64,000 bases of DNA from Watersipora subatra (Eukaryota; Bryozoa; Gymnolaemata; Cheilostomatida; Watersiporidae). The stretch covers positions 6,820,001 to 6,884,000 of the forward strand of contig NC_088708.1 in the NCBI RefSeq assembly GCF_963576615.1, given 5' to 3'. A program made the position numbers and the translations under genes. The notes under the pieces are model-generated. The model ran no database searches. It was not told the DNA's origin and saw nothing but the letters and a program-made list of their open reading frames with translations. The first letter of the stretch is position 1. Each line of letters starts with the position of its first letter. Below, one piece after another: positions 55,601 to 61,684 of the stretch.

Positions 55601-58600
55601 AAATCTGGAAGGATGTGTTCATACATATCTGGGTTATGACTAGTAGCTCATTATTAGCAACTAGTGTTATAGATAAAACCAAGATGTTAAATGATGAAAC
55701 CTAAACTCACACGGCACTGCAAGACATAAATTAAAAATTTATCAAATCAGGCACCTCTCTGTTCCCGCTTGTGTATTCAAAATTCCTCCCTGGTTGGGAA
55801 CCCCTGGTATAGCCAGTGAATATGAATTTGTAACTGATAGCTTACGCGTGCATCTTCTTGCCAAACCAAGTTTAGCTAAAAACATGGTGTATGGGAAAGG
55901 TTTATCATTACAACGCTTTTACAGAAATGCTACGTGGCTTGAAAGTGCAAGTTCAAGGTCATTGAGACTAAAAATGTTCAAGTCAGTTGTACAACCTTTA
56001 CTGACAAAGGTTTTCAAGGGTATGTATTGAGTAAAACTCTTTTTTGCAGCTGACAGAATACACTTGAGCAAGGACACGATGATTCTGTTGAAGACACTCG
56101 GTGGTTACCACCTAAAAAGTCGAGGTCAAATAGAAATTAAGGTAAATTTGAAATAGACAAAAGCATAATGAATATCCTTGCCGTATCCTAGTAGATTACT
56201 AAACATCTGTTCAGGGTTTGGTAGCTTTGTTGTAAGTGAATTGTGCCATTGCAGGTAAGACTGTAGAGCACTTAAATGTAATTCTTTTAATAGCAACTAT
56301 ACATAACAGCATGAAAAGTCTTGAGGAGGGAACTAGTAACAAAACTAAATGTAGTTGTCTGTCTGTTATTTCAACTCTTGTTATACCGGATCACTTAGCG
56401 TTGGTGAGAAAAACTGTATTAAGCACTTGTTTCAGCTCTTCATTGGCTCAGATACAAACTTTACACTTCTGTAAGCGTGCTAATGAATGAAATGCTGGTA
56501 AATAATGCTCCAATTAACAGACCAGTACAGGTACCTAGCAGACGCATGGTTTAGTGTATAGAGCAGACAACTCCTTGTAGATTTGGGCAGGAGTATTTAT
56601 ACAGCGCTCTGCAACAAAATAAGAAATTTGGTACAGCAGTTGGTTCACTTGTCCTTTTCAGTTTCTTAAAAGTTCTGTCAACTAGACGCAGCAGGTGGTG
56701 TACTTGTTCTTTTTTGTTCTACAAAGGTGGTTTCAAGTAGAGACAGAAGTTGGTTCACATGTTCTTGTCTGTTTCATAATGATATTGTCAGCTAAGAGCA
56801 AAAGTTGGTTTAGTTGTCTTCTTATGTTCTCTGGCAGTGCTATCTATACAATACATGTAACTAAGGTTAACTTTTATATTGTAAATAGCTATTCGCTATA
56901 CCAGCTATAGCTATAGATGTTTAGCGGCCGATATACTAGCTATACCTTTATAGTAAATGTTAACTTTTATATTATAACATAGCTATTCACTATCATTGTG
57001 TCATTTCTATAGCTGCTATCTACCCTCCATGGCTTCTTCGTTCAAAAGCTCTACAAAAAAGTGATAGATATGCTTTATAAATGTGTTCTTATAACTTCTT
57101 GCAATTGGTTGAGTGAAAAATAAACAACGTTCAAATTATCTTCACATCATTTTAAACTGAACTTATGTATTCACCTTGTTCTGAGACAGACATACCTATT
57201 CACCTTGATCTGGGACAGACATGCCTGTTGATCTTGTTCTGAGACAGACATACTTACTTACCTTGTTCTGAGACAGACATACCTATTCACCTTGATCTGC
57301 GACAGACATGCCTGTTGATCTTGTTTTGCGACAGGCATCCTTACTTACCTTGTTCTGAGACAGACATACCTATTCACCTTGCTCTGAGACAGACATACCT
57401 GTTCACCTTGATCTGAGACAGACATGCCTGTTGATCTTGTTCTGAGACAGACATACTTACTTACCTTGTTCTGAGACAGACATACCTATTCACCTTGATC
57501 TGCGACAGACATGCCTGTTGATCTTGTTCTGCGACAGACATCCTTACTTACCTTGTTCTGAGACAGACATACCTGTTCACCTTGATCTGAGACAGACATG
57601 CCTGTTGATCTTGTTCTGAGACAGACATGTTCAAAGGAGGTGCCAAGATTATTTCAAGGATTTATTTTTGGAGACTGTTTATTCTGCACAATGTGTGAAT
57701 GTTTAATATACAGTAAAGCAACTGATGAGTTGCAGATAATGAAAAGCCAGTACGAGGATGTGCTCTCCTGACTTGTGGATTCTTTGCTAATGACTATTAA
57801 GGAACTAACTCTGTATCAGCATGATGCAATGTTCTTTGAATTTGAACATTTATTTTGATCCCATGACAGATATACAAGTCTGCGAATGCTCAAGGGAATG
57901 AAACTTCCTCTTGAACGTTCACAGACTTGTATTTTCCATCTCCTCTTTCCTAATACACGTTTTGTTTTGAAATCTGACAAGATTTTCTAAAAAGGGAAGA
58001 ATTGAGTATGTATGAGGAAGAGATGATAAAAGCTTGCAAGAATGATTAATTTTAAATTTTGACAGAGTAAAGGAAAGATGGAAACCTTTTGGTTGATTGG
58101 AAAGGATGGATATGAACAGGCTCTGCCCCCTTACATAGCTGATGAAGAGTAAGTCGTATGTTTATGCTCGGAGATTCTAATATCACAATGCTGCTTTTGG
58201 TTCAGCAAAAAGCTGACTGCCGCTTTTCAATCCTTCTTACAGAGAACATGCCAACCATGGCTTGGAAAGCTTGCTCAAAGAGGAAGAACTAAAGCAGCTA
58301 ATAAAGGAAGTGTCAGAGAACGTTTCACCGAAACACAATTGTGTACAACAACTACCACATACGTCACGAGAACACATCACTAGCAGCACTCCCAGGCTGC
58401 CTGTACCGGCCGTTAACATTATAAGTAATGTCAAAAGTGCATTGGCCAAAAATAGTCGAACAGTGAGCGCTGACGCGCTGTCGCTAGACAAAAAGGCGTT
58501 AAGCAATGTACATAAAGTAATGATAATGCCAATGGACAATGACTCTAAGAAGCAGACACGTGCGGGCTCGAGTAATTCTTCGAGGGTCAGAATCGGAGCG

Positions 58601-58630
58601 GCTCAAAGCCACTCTAATCTTAATCTCTAG
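34565..58630 (+). CDS. Receptor-type (membrane) guanylate cyclase, 14 exons
   Basis: Converts GTP to cGMP at the membrane. Exons: 34565-34650, 38699-38891, 39700-39786 (or from 39610), 42190-42372, 44572-44722, 46344-46487, 47194-47365, 47637-47777, 48437-48629, 49968-50108, 50834-50966, 56050-56141, 58066-58148, 58243-58630. All phases match: 2187 nt with the short third exon (728 residues), 2277 nt with the long one (758). Order: membrane helix, juxtamembrane region, kinase-homology domain lacking the VAIK Lys, HRD Asp and DFG Asp, signalling helix, catalytic domain ([29 protein letters not shown]) and a tail of about 145 residues. Glu in ETIGDAY and Cys in RYCLFG specify guanine in this family, and both metal-binding Asp are present, so activity is expected. 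It resembles natriuretic-peptide-receptor-like cyclases. No ligand-binding domain was found. Confidence 0.9.
34641..35735. repeat. 32-bp minisatellite carrying the intron 1 splice donor
   Basis: About 34 units with CTTATTCAGGTACTCATGTT and TAGCTATACTTCT. The first unit overlaps the coding end of the transmembrane exon: CTCTTATTCAG is the last coding sequence and GTAC the donor. Most later units therefore carry a copy of that exon/intron boundary. Confidence 0.93.
35736..36424. other. Cyclase intron 1, middle: nothing notable
   Basis: Short plus-strand open frames (35682-35986) have no domain or matching splice sites. Confidence 0.4.
36425..38030. repeat. Cluster of SINE-like dispersed repeats, interrupted by a foldback element
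   Basis: A plus-strand head (36430-36561: GGCGTTGCACAGGTATTAAA, ACCAGCTTATAAAC) is split by the foldback element 36562-37368 and resumes to about 37454. A minus-orientation copy follows (about 37455-37857, ending in CCCGGGCCACGC), then a plus-strand tRNA-like part (37860-38030: TAGTTAAATTGGTAAGGC, GAGATCAAACC, GCTATAACTGGACA, TTTATATATATAG). Confidence 0.7.
36562..37368. mobile_element. Long-terminal-inverted-repeat element, copy 2
   Basis: Starts GTTGACTCGCAACAAAATTC and ends with the reverse complement (GAATTTTGTTGCAAGTCAAC). The centre matches the centre of 3507-4134 in inverted orientation (ATGATGAAATAGACGCG and TGAGGTTGCGTGAAAGTGTA). No coding capacity. Confidence 0.8.
38031..38698. other. 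AT-rich simple sequence in cyclase intron 1
   Basis: TA/GTA-rich runs at 38040-38110 and ATTATGTTATAATAC-like short repeats at about 38220-38490. No coding block until the acceptor TTTCACAG (38691-38698). Confidence 0.6.
38699..38891 (+). CDS. Guanylate cyclase juxtamembrane exon
   Basis: Phase 2 in and 0 out; acceptor GCGTCATTTCACAG, donor AAAAG/GTGCTC (weak). Joins the membrane helix (LLLFR) to [11 protein letters not shown], then [17 protein letters not shown], which resembles the W-containing juxtamembrane segment of receptor cyclases. Confidence 0.8.
39225..39500. repeat. Degenerate short tandem repeat
   Basis: Diverged units around GCTAGGTGACAATGCATG and TTAGGTGTCAATACATG, about 16-18 bp spacing. 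Confidence 0.7.
39700..39786 (+). CDS. Guanylate cyclase exon: start of kinase-homology domain
   Basis: Acceptor TGTACTTGCAG, donor AAAGAG/GTAATG, phase 0 both sides. Encodes [12 protein letters not shown] and [10 protein letters not shown], which joins [14 protein letters not shown] replaces the VAIK strand, so the ATP-anchoring Lys is missing. The same frame is open back to 39610, so a longer exon 39610-39786 is possible. Confidence 0.8.
39787..40712. other. Cyclase intron 3: no gene seen
   Basis: AT-rich, no recognisable repeat before the hAT-type element at 40721. Confidence 0.4.
40721..41669 (+). mobile_element. Internally deleted hAT-type transposon with BED zinc finger relic
   Basis: Termini CAGGGGTCAGCAACC and GGTTGCAGGCCCCTG are imperfect inverted repeats typical of hAT elements. 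They are flanked by 8-bp duplications AGCTAAGA (40713-40720) and AGCTAAAA (41670-41677). Near 41085-41290 the plus strand encodes a BED-type finger ([20 protein letters not shown]) followed by [13 protein letters not shown], as in hAT transposases. The next stop comes shortly after, and the catalytic domain is gone. Confidence 0.85.
41082..41297 (+). pseudogene. BED-finger fragment of hAT transposase
   Basis: About 70 codons from [20 protein letters not shown] to a TAG near 41297. It has the two Cys and first His of the BED finger. The second His position is a Glu-Gln change (QNEQAAF), so metal binding is probably lost. No RNase-H-like catalytic domain follows. Confidence 0.75.
42190..42372 (+). 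CDS. Guanylate cyclase exon: kinase-homology N-lobe
   Basis: Acceptor ACCTTTTCAG, donor AAT/GTAAGT, phase 0 both sides. Encodes [33 protein letters not shown] and [15 protein letters not shown], matching receptor-cyclase HENL/RGSLQ/LDW motifs. Confidence 0.96.
42400..42960. repeat. Polypurine (GA-rich) tract
   Basis: About 560 bp of almost pure A/G on the plus strand, starting roughly 30 bp after the donor at 42373. It creates long Glu/Arg/Lys frames on plus and Ser/Leu/Phe frames on minus that are not genes. It can form triplex DNA. Confidence 0.95.
43013..43700 (+). pseudogene. Broken duplicate of the cyclase catalytic exon and its downstream intron
   Basis: The block is collinear with 50846-51560. 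The exon part shares GGATGTCATTCAGG and GACACAGTAAA with the working exon but lacks 17 bases (the segment ACAATGCCTCGATATTG), which shifts the frame. The donor is also changed (CAGTAGAATAGTT in place of CAGTAGAGGTAAA), and no acceptor remains because the purine tract ends just upstream. The shared intron part (from about 43200) is close to identical. It lies in cyclase intron 4. Confidence 0.92.
43910..44107. repeat. 41-bp tandem repeat, about 5 copies
   Basis: Unit contains TCACAATATCTAGACATACT and GTACCAGT. Confidence 0.93.
44306..44354. repeat. Perfect 17-bp hairpin
   Basis: CTGATTGGCACCAGAAT (44306-44322) pairs exactly with 44338-44354 around a 15-bp AT-rich loop. Confidence 0.93.
44572..44722 (+). 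CDS. Guanylate cyclase exon: kinase-homology C-lobe loop
   Basis: Acceptor TTGTTTTAG, donor GTGG/GTAAGC, phase 0 in and 1 out. Encodes [20 protein letters not shown] and [15 protein letters not shown] replaces HRD and GFG replaces DFG, as expected for this pseudokinase. Confidence 0.96.
44723..46343. other. Cyclase intron 5: no gene seen
   Basis: AT-rich. A 67-codon open frame at 45650-45853 has a hydrophobic start but no known domain, and it is not needed because the flanking exon phases match. Confidence 0.45.
46344..46487 (+). CDS. Guanylate cyclase exon: APE/DVYSFG region
   Basis: Phase 1 in and out; donor GAAG/GTATTT. Encodes [20 protein letters not shown], then [19 protein letters not shown], the family's LWTAPE and DVYSFGII motifs. 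Confidence 0.97.
46715..47115 (+). repeat. Full-length dispersed SINE-like repeat
   Basis: Head CCCGGCGTTGTTTGAGTATT, AATCAGCTTATAAAC, CATTGCCAATGG, a tRNA-like segment (about 46960-47030) with A-box-like TGGCTAATTTGG and B-box-like TTTCGAGATCAAATC, then GCTATAGCTAGACA and a TTTGAGAAATGTATATATA tail. The box spacing fits a tRNA-derived Pol III promoter. Confidence 0.75.
47194..47365 (+). CDS. Guanylate cyclase exon: end of kinase-homology domain
   Basis: Acceptor TTCTTTTACAG, donor GGAAA/GTAAGT, phase 1 in and 2 out. Encodes [17 protein letters not shown] and [20 protein letters not shown]. Confidence 0.97.
47637..47777 (+). CDS. Guanylate cyclase exon: signalling helix
   Basis: Acceptor CTTTTTGCAG, donor CC/GTGAGT, phase 2 in and out. 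Encodes a coiled coil ([38 protein letters not shown]) that links the kinase-homology and catalytic domains and drives dimerisation. Confidence 0.97.
47830..48360. repeat. Polypyrimidine tract with 10-bp periodicity
   Basis: The core repeats CTCTTTCCCC about 35 times, then drifts into CT-rich sequence. It ends about 75 bp before the acceptor of the next catalytic exon. The long Phe/Pro/Ser/Leu frames are by-products. Confidence 0.95.
48437..48629 (+). CDS. Guanylate cyclase exon: catalytic domain, first part
   Basis: Acceptor CAATTGGCAG, donor AAG/GTAGGA, phase 2 in and 0 out. Encodes [12 protein letters not shown] and [14 protein letters not shown], which carries a metal-binding Asp, then [15 protein letters not shown] and HDVYK. 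Confidence 0.98.
48826..49113. repeat. 35-bp minisatellite, about 8 copies
   Basis: Unit contains CAATTAGCAATGAGTAATAA and GCAAAGAGCGTCAAG. Looser related words (AGCAATTAGCA) occur upstream from 48690 and again near 52570-52640. Confidence 0.95.
49968..50108 (+). CDS. Guanylate cyclase exon: catalytic domain, second part
   Basis: Phase 0 both sides; donor CTG/GTAAGT. Encodes [19 protein letters not shown] with the second metal-binding Asp and the guanine-selecting Glu, then [13 protein letters not shown]. Confidence 0.98.
50834..50966 (+). CDS. Guanylate cyclase exon: catalytic domain, third part
   Basis: Acceptor TTAACTGCAG, donor AGAG/GTAAAT, phase 0 in and 1 out. Encodes [19 protein letters not shown] and [18 protein letters not shown] with the guanine-selecting Cys and the catalytic Asn and Arg. 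A broken copy lies at 43013. Confidence 0.98.
51735..52165. mobile_element. Imperfect foldback element
   Basis: The left arm (GCTGTCTGTCGGGAACCAAC, ACAATGACTTGCATCTTAGC, GCCAGGTAGCCATTTCACT) recurs in reverse complement to the right (GCTGTCTGCCGG, ACAATGACTTCCATCTTAGC, GTCAGGTAGCCATTTTACT). Arms are over 120 bp with mismatches and gaps; the outer limits are approximate. It lies in cyclase intron 11. Confidence 0.7.
52166..53280. other. Cyclase intron 11: nothing notable
   Basis: AT-rich; only short AGCAATTAGCA-like words near 52570-52640. Confidence 0.4.
53283..53974. repeat. 21-bp minisatellite, about 33 copies
   Basis: Unit ATGGTACGTAGATACCCCTA plus one base. Being a multiple of three, it keeps one frame per phase open, giving heptapeptide repeats on both strands (for example YHIGVST on minus). 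Variation is mostly TACGTA/TACATA/TATGTA within the unit. No start context or splice sites support translation. Confidence 0.96.
53975..54840. other. Cyclase intron 11: no gene seen
   Basis: A 100-codon plus frame at 54493-54795 has no recognisable domain. Confidence 0.4.
54844..55122. repeat. 20-bp minisatellite, 14 copies
   Basis: Unit GTAGTACAGGTCTATAAAGT, nearly perfect, with a few single-base variants. Confidence 0.97.
55261..55352. repeat. 25-bp tandem repeat, interrupted by a hAT MITE
   Basis: About four units with GTCAGTATAGCTAGTGAATA. The array resumes at 55807 (GTATAGCCAGTGAATATGAA) after the inserted element. Confidence 0.9.
55353..55806. mobile_element. hAT-type MITE with 8-bp target duplication
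   Basis: 454 bp. Ends CAGGGGTTCCCAACC and GGTTGGGAACCCCTG are perfect 15-bp inverted repeats of hAT type. Flanks GTATAGCT (55345-55352) and GTATAGCC (55807-55814) form an 8-bp duplication with one mismatch. No coding capacity. Confidence 0.93.
56050..56141 (+). CDS. Guanylate cyclase exon: catalytic domain, end
   Basis: Acceptor TTTTTTGCAG, donor ATTAAG/GTAAAT, phase 1 in and 0 out. Encodes [20 protein letters not shown], then RGQIEIK. Confidence 0.97.
56142..57160. other. Cyclase intron 12, proximal part: nothing notable
   Basis: Short open frames without a domain. Loosely repeated phrases near 56640-56800 (AAGTTGGTT...CTTGTTCTTTT-like) are too diverged to call an array. Confidence 0.4.
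57165..57628. repeat. 29-bp minisatellite, about 16 copies
   Basis: Unit contains CTTGTTCTGAGACAGACATA plus CCTATTCAC. Three unit types (CCTATTC, GCCTGTTGA, CTTACTTAC endings) alternate in a higher-order pattern of about 87 bp. Confidence 0.93.
57872..57932. repeat. Imperfect 23-bp hairpin
   Basis: 57872-57894 pairs with 57910-57932 with three mismatches around a 15-bp loop (arm begins ATACAAGTCTG). It lies 134 bp before the next cyclase exon. Confidence 0.85.
58066..58148 (+). CDS. Guanylate cyclase exon: after the catalytic domain
   Basis: Acceptor AATTTTGACAG, donor GAAGA/GTAAGT, phase 0 in and 2 out. Encodes [15 protein letters not shown], the family's KGKG..T.WL ending, then [13 protein letters not shown]. 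Confidence 0.97.
58243..58630 (+). CDS. Guanylate cyclase last exon: C-terminal tail
   Basis: Acceptor TCCTTCTTACAG, phase 2 in, TAG at 58628-58630. Encodes an acidic helix ([20 protein letters not shown]), then a long Ser/Asn/Lys-rich, probably disordered tail ending SHSNLNL. The tail has no known domain and is longer than in natriuretic peptide receptors; some invertebrate cyclases have such extensions. Confidence 0.93.
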
Positions 58631-61306
58631 TAAAAACATTCCTTTTCTAACCGATCTTCTACAACTTCTTTTTCTTTCACCAGCTTTGGCGATATTTTGC
58701 GGCTTCTAAATCCTCATACAGTATATTGTCCTGGCTGGTGTATTTGTGTTGCAGGCATAGGATTTATGGTATGGCTGCAGAGACCAATTTTTAGAGCCTC
58801 AAAGTGCCTGTGTAATAGTAGCTACACAGGCAAAGCATGATGCTGACGTTTTATGATGCTTCATATGAAAACATGATTTGGATAGTGCCTGCACCAGTTG
58901 TATATTGCCAATCATGTTACACATTTTTAGTTTTATTTTTTATTTATATCCAAGTCAAAAGTAATGCTGGACATTTTATTGCTGAAAATTTTCTACAATG
59001 CAAAAAATGGGCTCGTTATTTAAAGAATCAGCCATCAAGAGTCTCCATAATGCTGTCATTAGTAGCCTTACCAACATCATTAAAGTTATGCTGTGACCAC
59101 ATCCAAAACGTCGAAAAAATCTGGTGGTATTCAAAAAGTAATAACACCATTGCACAGCTCCACTTAACCCTGCAGTACACTTAAGCCTGCCATACACTTA
59201 ACCCTGCAGTACACTTAACCCTGCAGTACACTCAAGCCTGCAGTACACTTAAGCCTGTCGTACCCATGGTCCATGGTTACATGGTCCATGCCCTTGACAC
59301 GCGAGAGGGATTGTTTCTTAAAGTTTTTGTGACAACGAATCATAATCTGGCTCTCACCTGAGTGGGCACACCAGGAGTAGGCTACTCCACGTGTCACACG
59401 ATTTTATTCTTTGGTTTATGAGGCAGTTTCATCAACAAATGCATGCCCTCTTTCGTACTCATTATCGAGAGATTGAATTAATGCTAGACAAAAGGAATAG
59501 TTATTATGATGGAAAGATGTAGGCCTACCTATATTTACACGTAACTCTTATCATATACAATATGAACAGCTCATTCAGTCACTTCCTTAAAAATTTATTA
59601 GTGTCTGGGGCATTGTAAGACATTCCTAATTGGTCTCGTGACAAACGATATCCCAGTTATCAAGGCCCTGATCGGAAGCCGTTTGTGATAGAGCTATGCA
59701 TATCTAAAGAGGCAAGCTTTCATAGAGTTAGTTATATGTACAGTCATAGCCTTTTGTAACCTTGTTCTTGGTGATCCTTGATCACACGCTATGTTTAAGA
59801 TTTTCATAATATTTATTTCTCTCGTCTCACATGTCCATTTACCAATCGATATTTTGCTGTTGCATATTTTGAAGTTAAAACGAAATGGTGATTTAACATC
59901 TACCAGTTCGTTTGGACTGCCAGTCTGGATACCATATATTATTTGCTAACCTTTCTATATTATCTACAATGTCCAACATCGGTAACCTACGCTGACCTAT
60001 GTAACACCAAATTCACCAATAGTAGGTACAAGCATGTATATGCAATTCTTGCATCTCCAATCTCTACAGCTCCGTAACACCCAACACTATGGTGTATCCC
60101 CAAATAATGTCCCCAAATACCAAATATATGCCCAATTCTGCTATCTAATATCTATAATCATCTCCTCACACCTATAATAGCCTTAATCAGGCATCTTGTG
60201 TTTTTTTCTTAGCCCAACCCTCAGTTTAAAGCAATTGTTGGAGGCAGGGTCTGATAGTGCCCTCACAGTCTTCTGTTATACCTTTGAAATGGATGATCTG
60301 AAGATCTCTCACACTAATTCTCCTTGATAATAACTTATTACGAAGGCAGCATGCTGGCTGACTCATCACTCTCATCGACAGCAACAATTAGATTAACTTT
60401 TACGGTATTTCTATTTCGCAGTATTAGCTTAGTTAAAACGTGACAACCGTAAGTAGGGTGGGAGGAGCTTCAGCTACGATTGTGTCATACAGAAGCTTAT
60501 AAGCTTAGGCGTGTAGCTGGTGAGGCAATTTTGGAAAATTTGAGCTGTTTCACTTATTGATTCATTTCGCTATACCATTGAAACAGATTGCAATTGAGTA
60601 AATAGATATCGAAAGAACCAACAACAATGCCAATAACATGTCGATTCATCAACTATCTTCCTCATCCTCAACAACAATAACAATCAATTGCTCTCTTCCC
60701 CATCACATTTAGCCAAGCTTCCAGCTGATTAGCATCCATACAAGTTGTCTGGTGAGTTTATTACATACGTACTTCTTATTTGCAGCTAGGTTGATATTGA
60801 CCCGATAATTGATAATTACTGATTAACAACTCAAGATGAGCTCCCATCTCCTCGCACCACCTTTGATTAGTCCGATAGCTTGGGTATCATTCTTCTTCGC
60901 TGCCGTAACATAGCCAACCGCTGAGGCAGCTTGTATTCACTTATGTTCTGCAATTTTTTGCGCTGAAGAAGCATTTGTGTATTTATTGGCTTAACTATTA
61001 GCACACAGCAATGACGCTAGCAGCTTTACGAGCTTCCATCATGGTGAGTTGTAAAAAAGCCGAGCTTGAAAGCTCAGTTGGTAGTAAAGTAACTTTGTAC
61101 TAACCATTTGCCGTGACACTTGCCAAGGTTGCCTAACCTAATAAAAGAATCAAACTCTCTACAGTGTAGCTATGCCTAGCAGCATCTTTTTGCCAATTTC
61201 TGAAGTGGCTTGAAGTACTTGTCTCAGTTTACGCACCGTCTCATTATTCCTCTGATACAAGGTAGTGCATGTACATCTATATGCTGGTTGCAGGTGACGT
61301 GCCGCC
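58631..61306. other. Intergenic region between cyclase and receptor gene
   Basis: Contains the cyclase 3' end and the receptor promoter, neither resolved. Open frames at 58837-59397 have no domain and partly mirror each other. Only the 18-bp repeat at 59163-59262 stands out. Confidence 0.5.
59163..59262. repeat. 18-bp tandem repeat, about 5 copies
   Basis: Units of CTTAACCCTGCAGTACAC and CTTAAGCCTGCAGTACAC, with shifts. Confidence 0.85.
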
Positions 61307-61684
61307 ATGGCGCTAAAACCACTCCTAAATTCCAGTGAAGTCGGAGATTCAATGCTGGACACTTTCACCCTACAAACTCTTGCAGATACATCACTTTCGT
61401 CGACTAAAACAAACATGACAGTTACTGTCAGCGATGCAGAGCTGAGGTATGAAGAGTGTCCTTGGGAGGTCACTTCATGTCAAGTGCAAAGGTATCTCTT
61501 TCTAGTCATCGCTCCCATCCTCGTCGTTCTTGCGACAATCGGCAACTCACTCGGACTAGCTGTAATGAGACGTAAAGCTTTAAGACAATCCGCTACTGCA
61601 GTCTTCATATCAGCACTTGCTATATCTGACATGGTAGCCGTCTGGACTGGACTCTCTAGACACTTTGTAAAAAAGTTGACTGCG
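61307..61684 (+). CDS. Rhodopsin-like G-protein-coupled receptor, first coding exon
   Basis: ATG at 61307 (context GCCGCCATGG, near-ideal) opens 126 codons to the donor ACTGCG/GTACGT, phase 0. The extracellular N-terminus has N-glycosylation sites (NSS, NMT). TM1 is YLFLVIAPILVVLATIGNSL with the class A Gly-Asn motif. After a short Arg/Lys-rich loop, TM2 contains FISALAISDMVAVW with the conserved Asp. Helices 3-7 are not in this exon and were not found up to 64000. The short loop and LAISD suggest a peptide-type receptor, but the ligand cannot be inferred. Confidence 0.85.
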
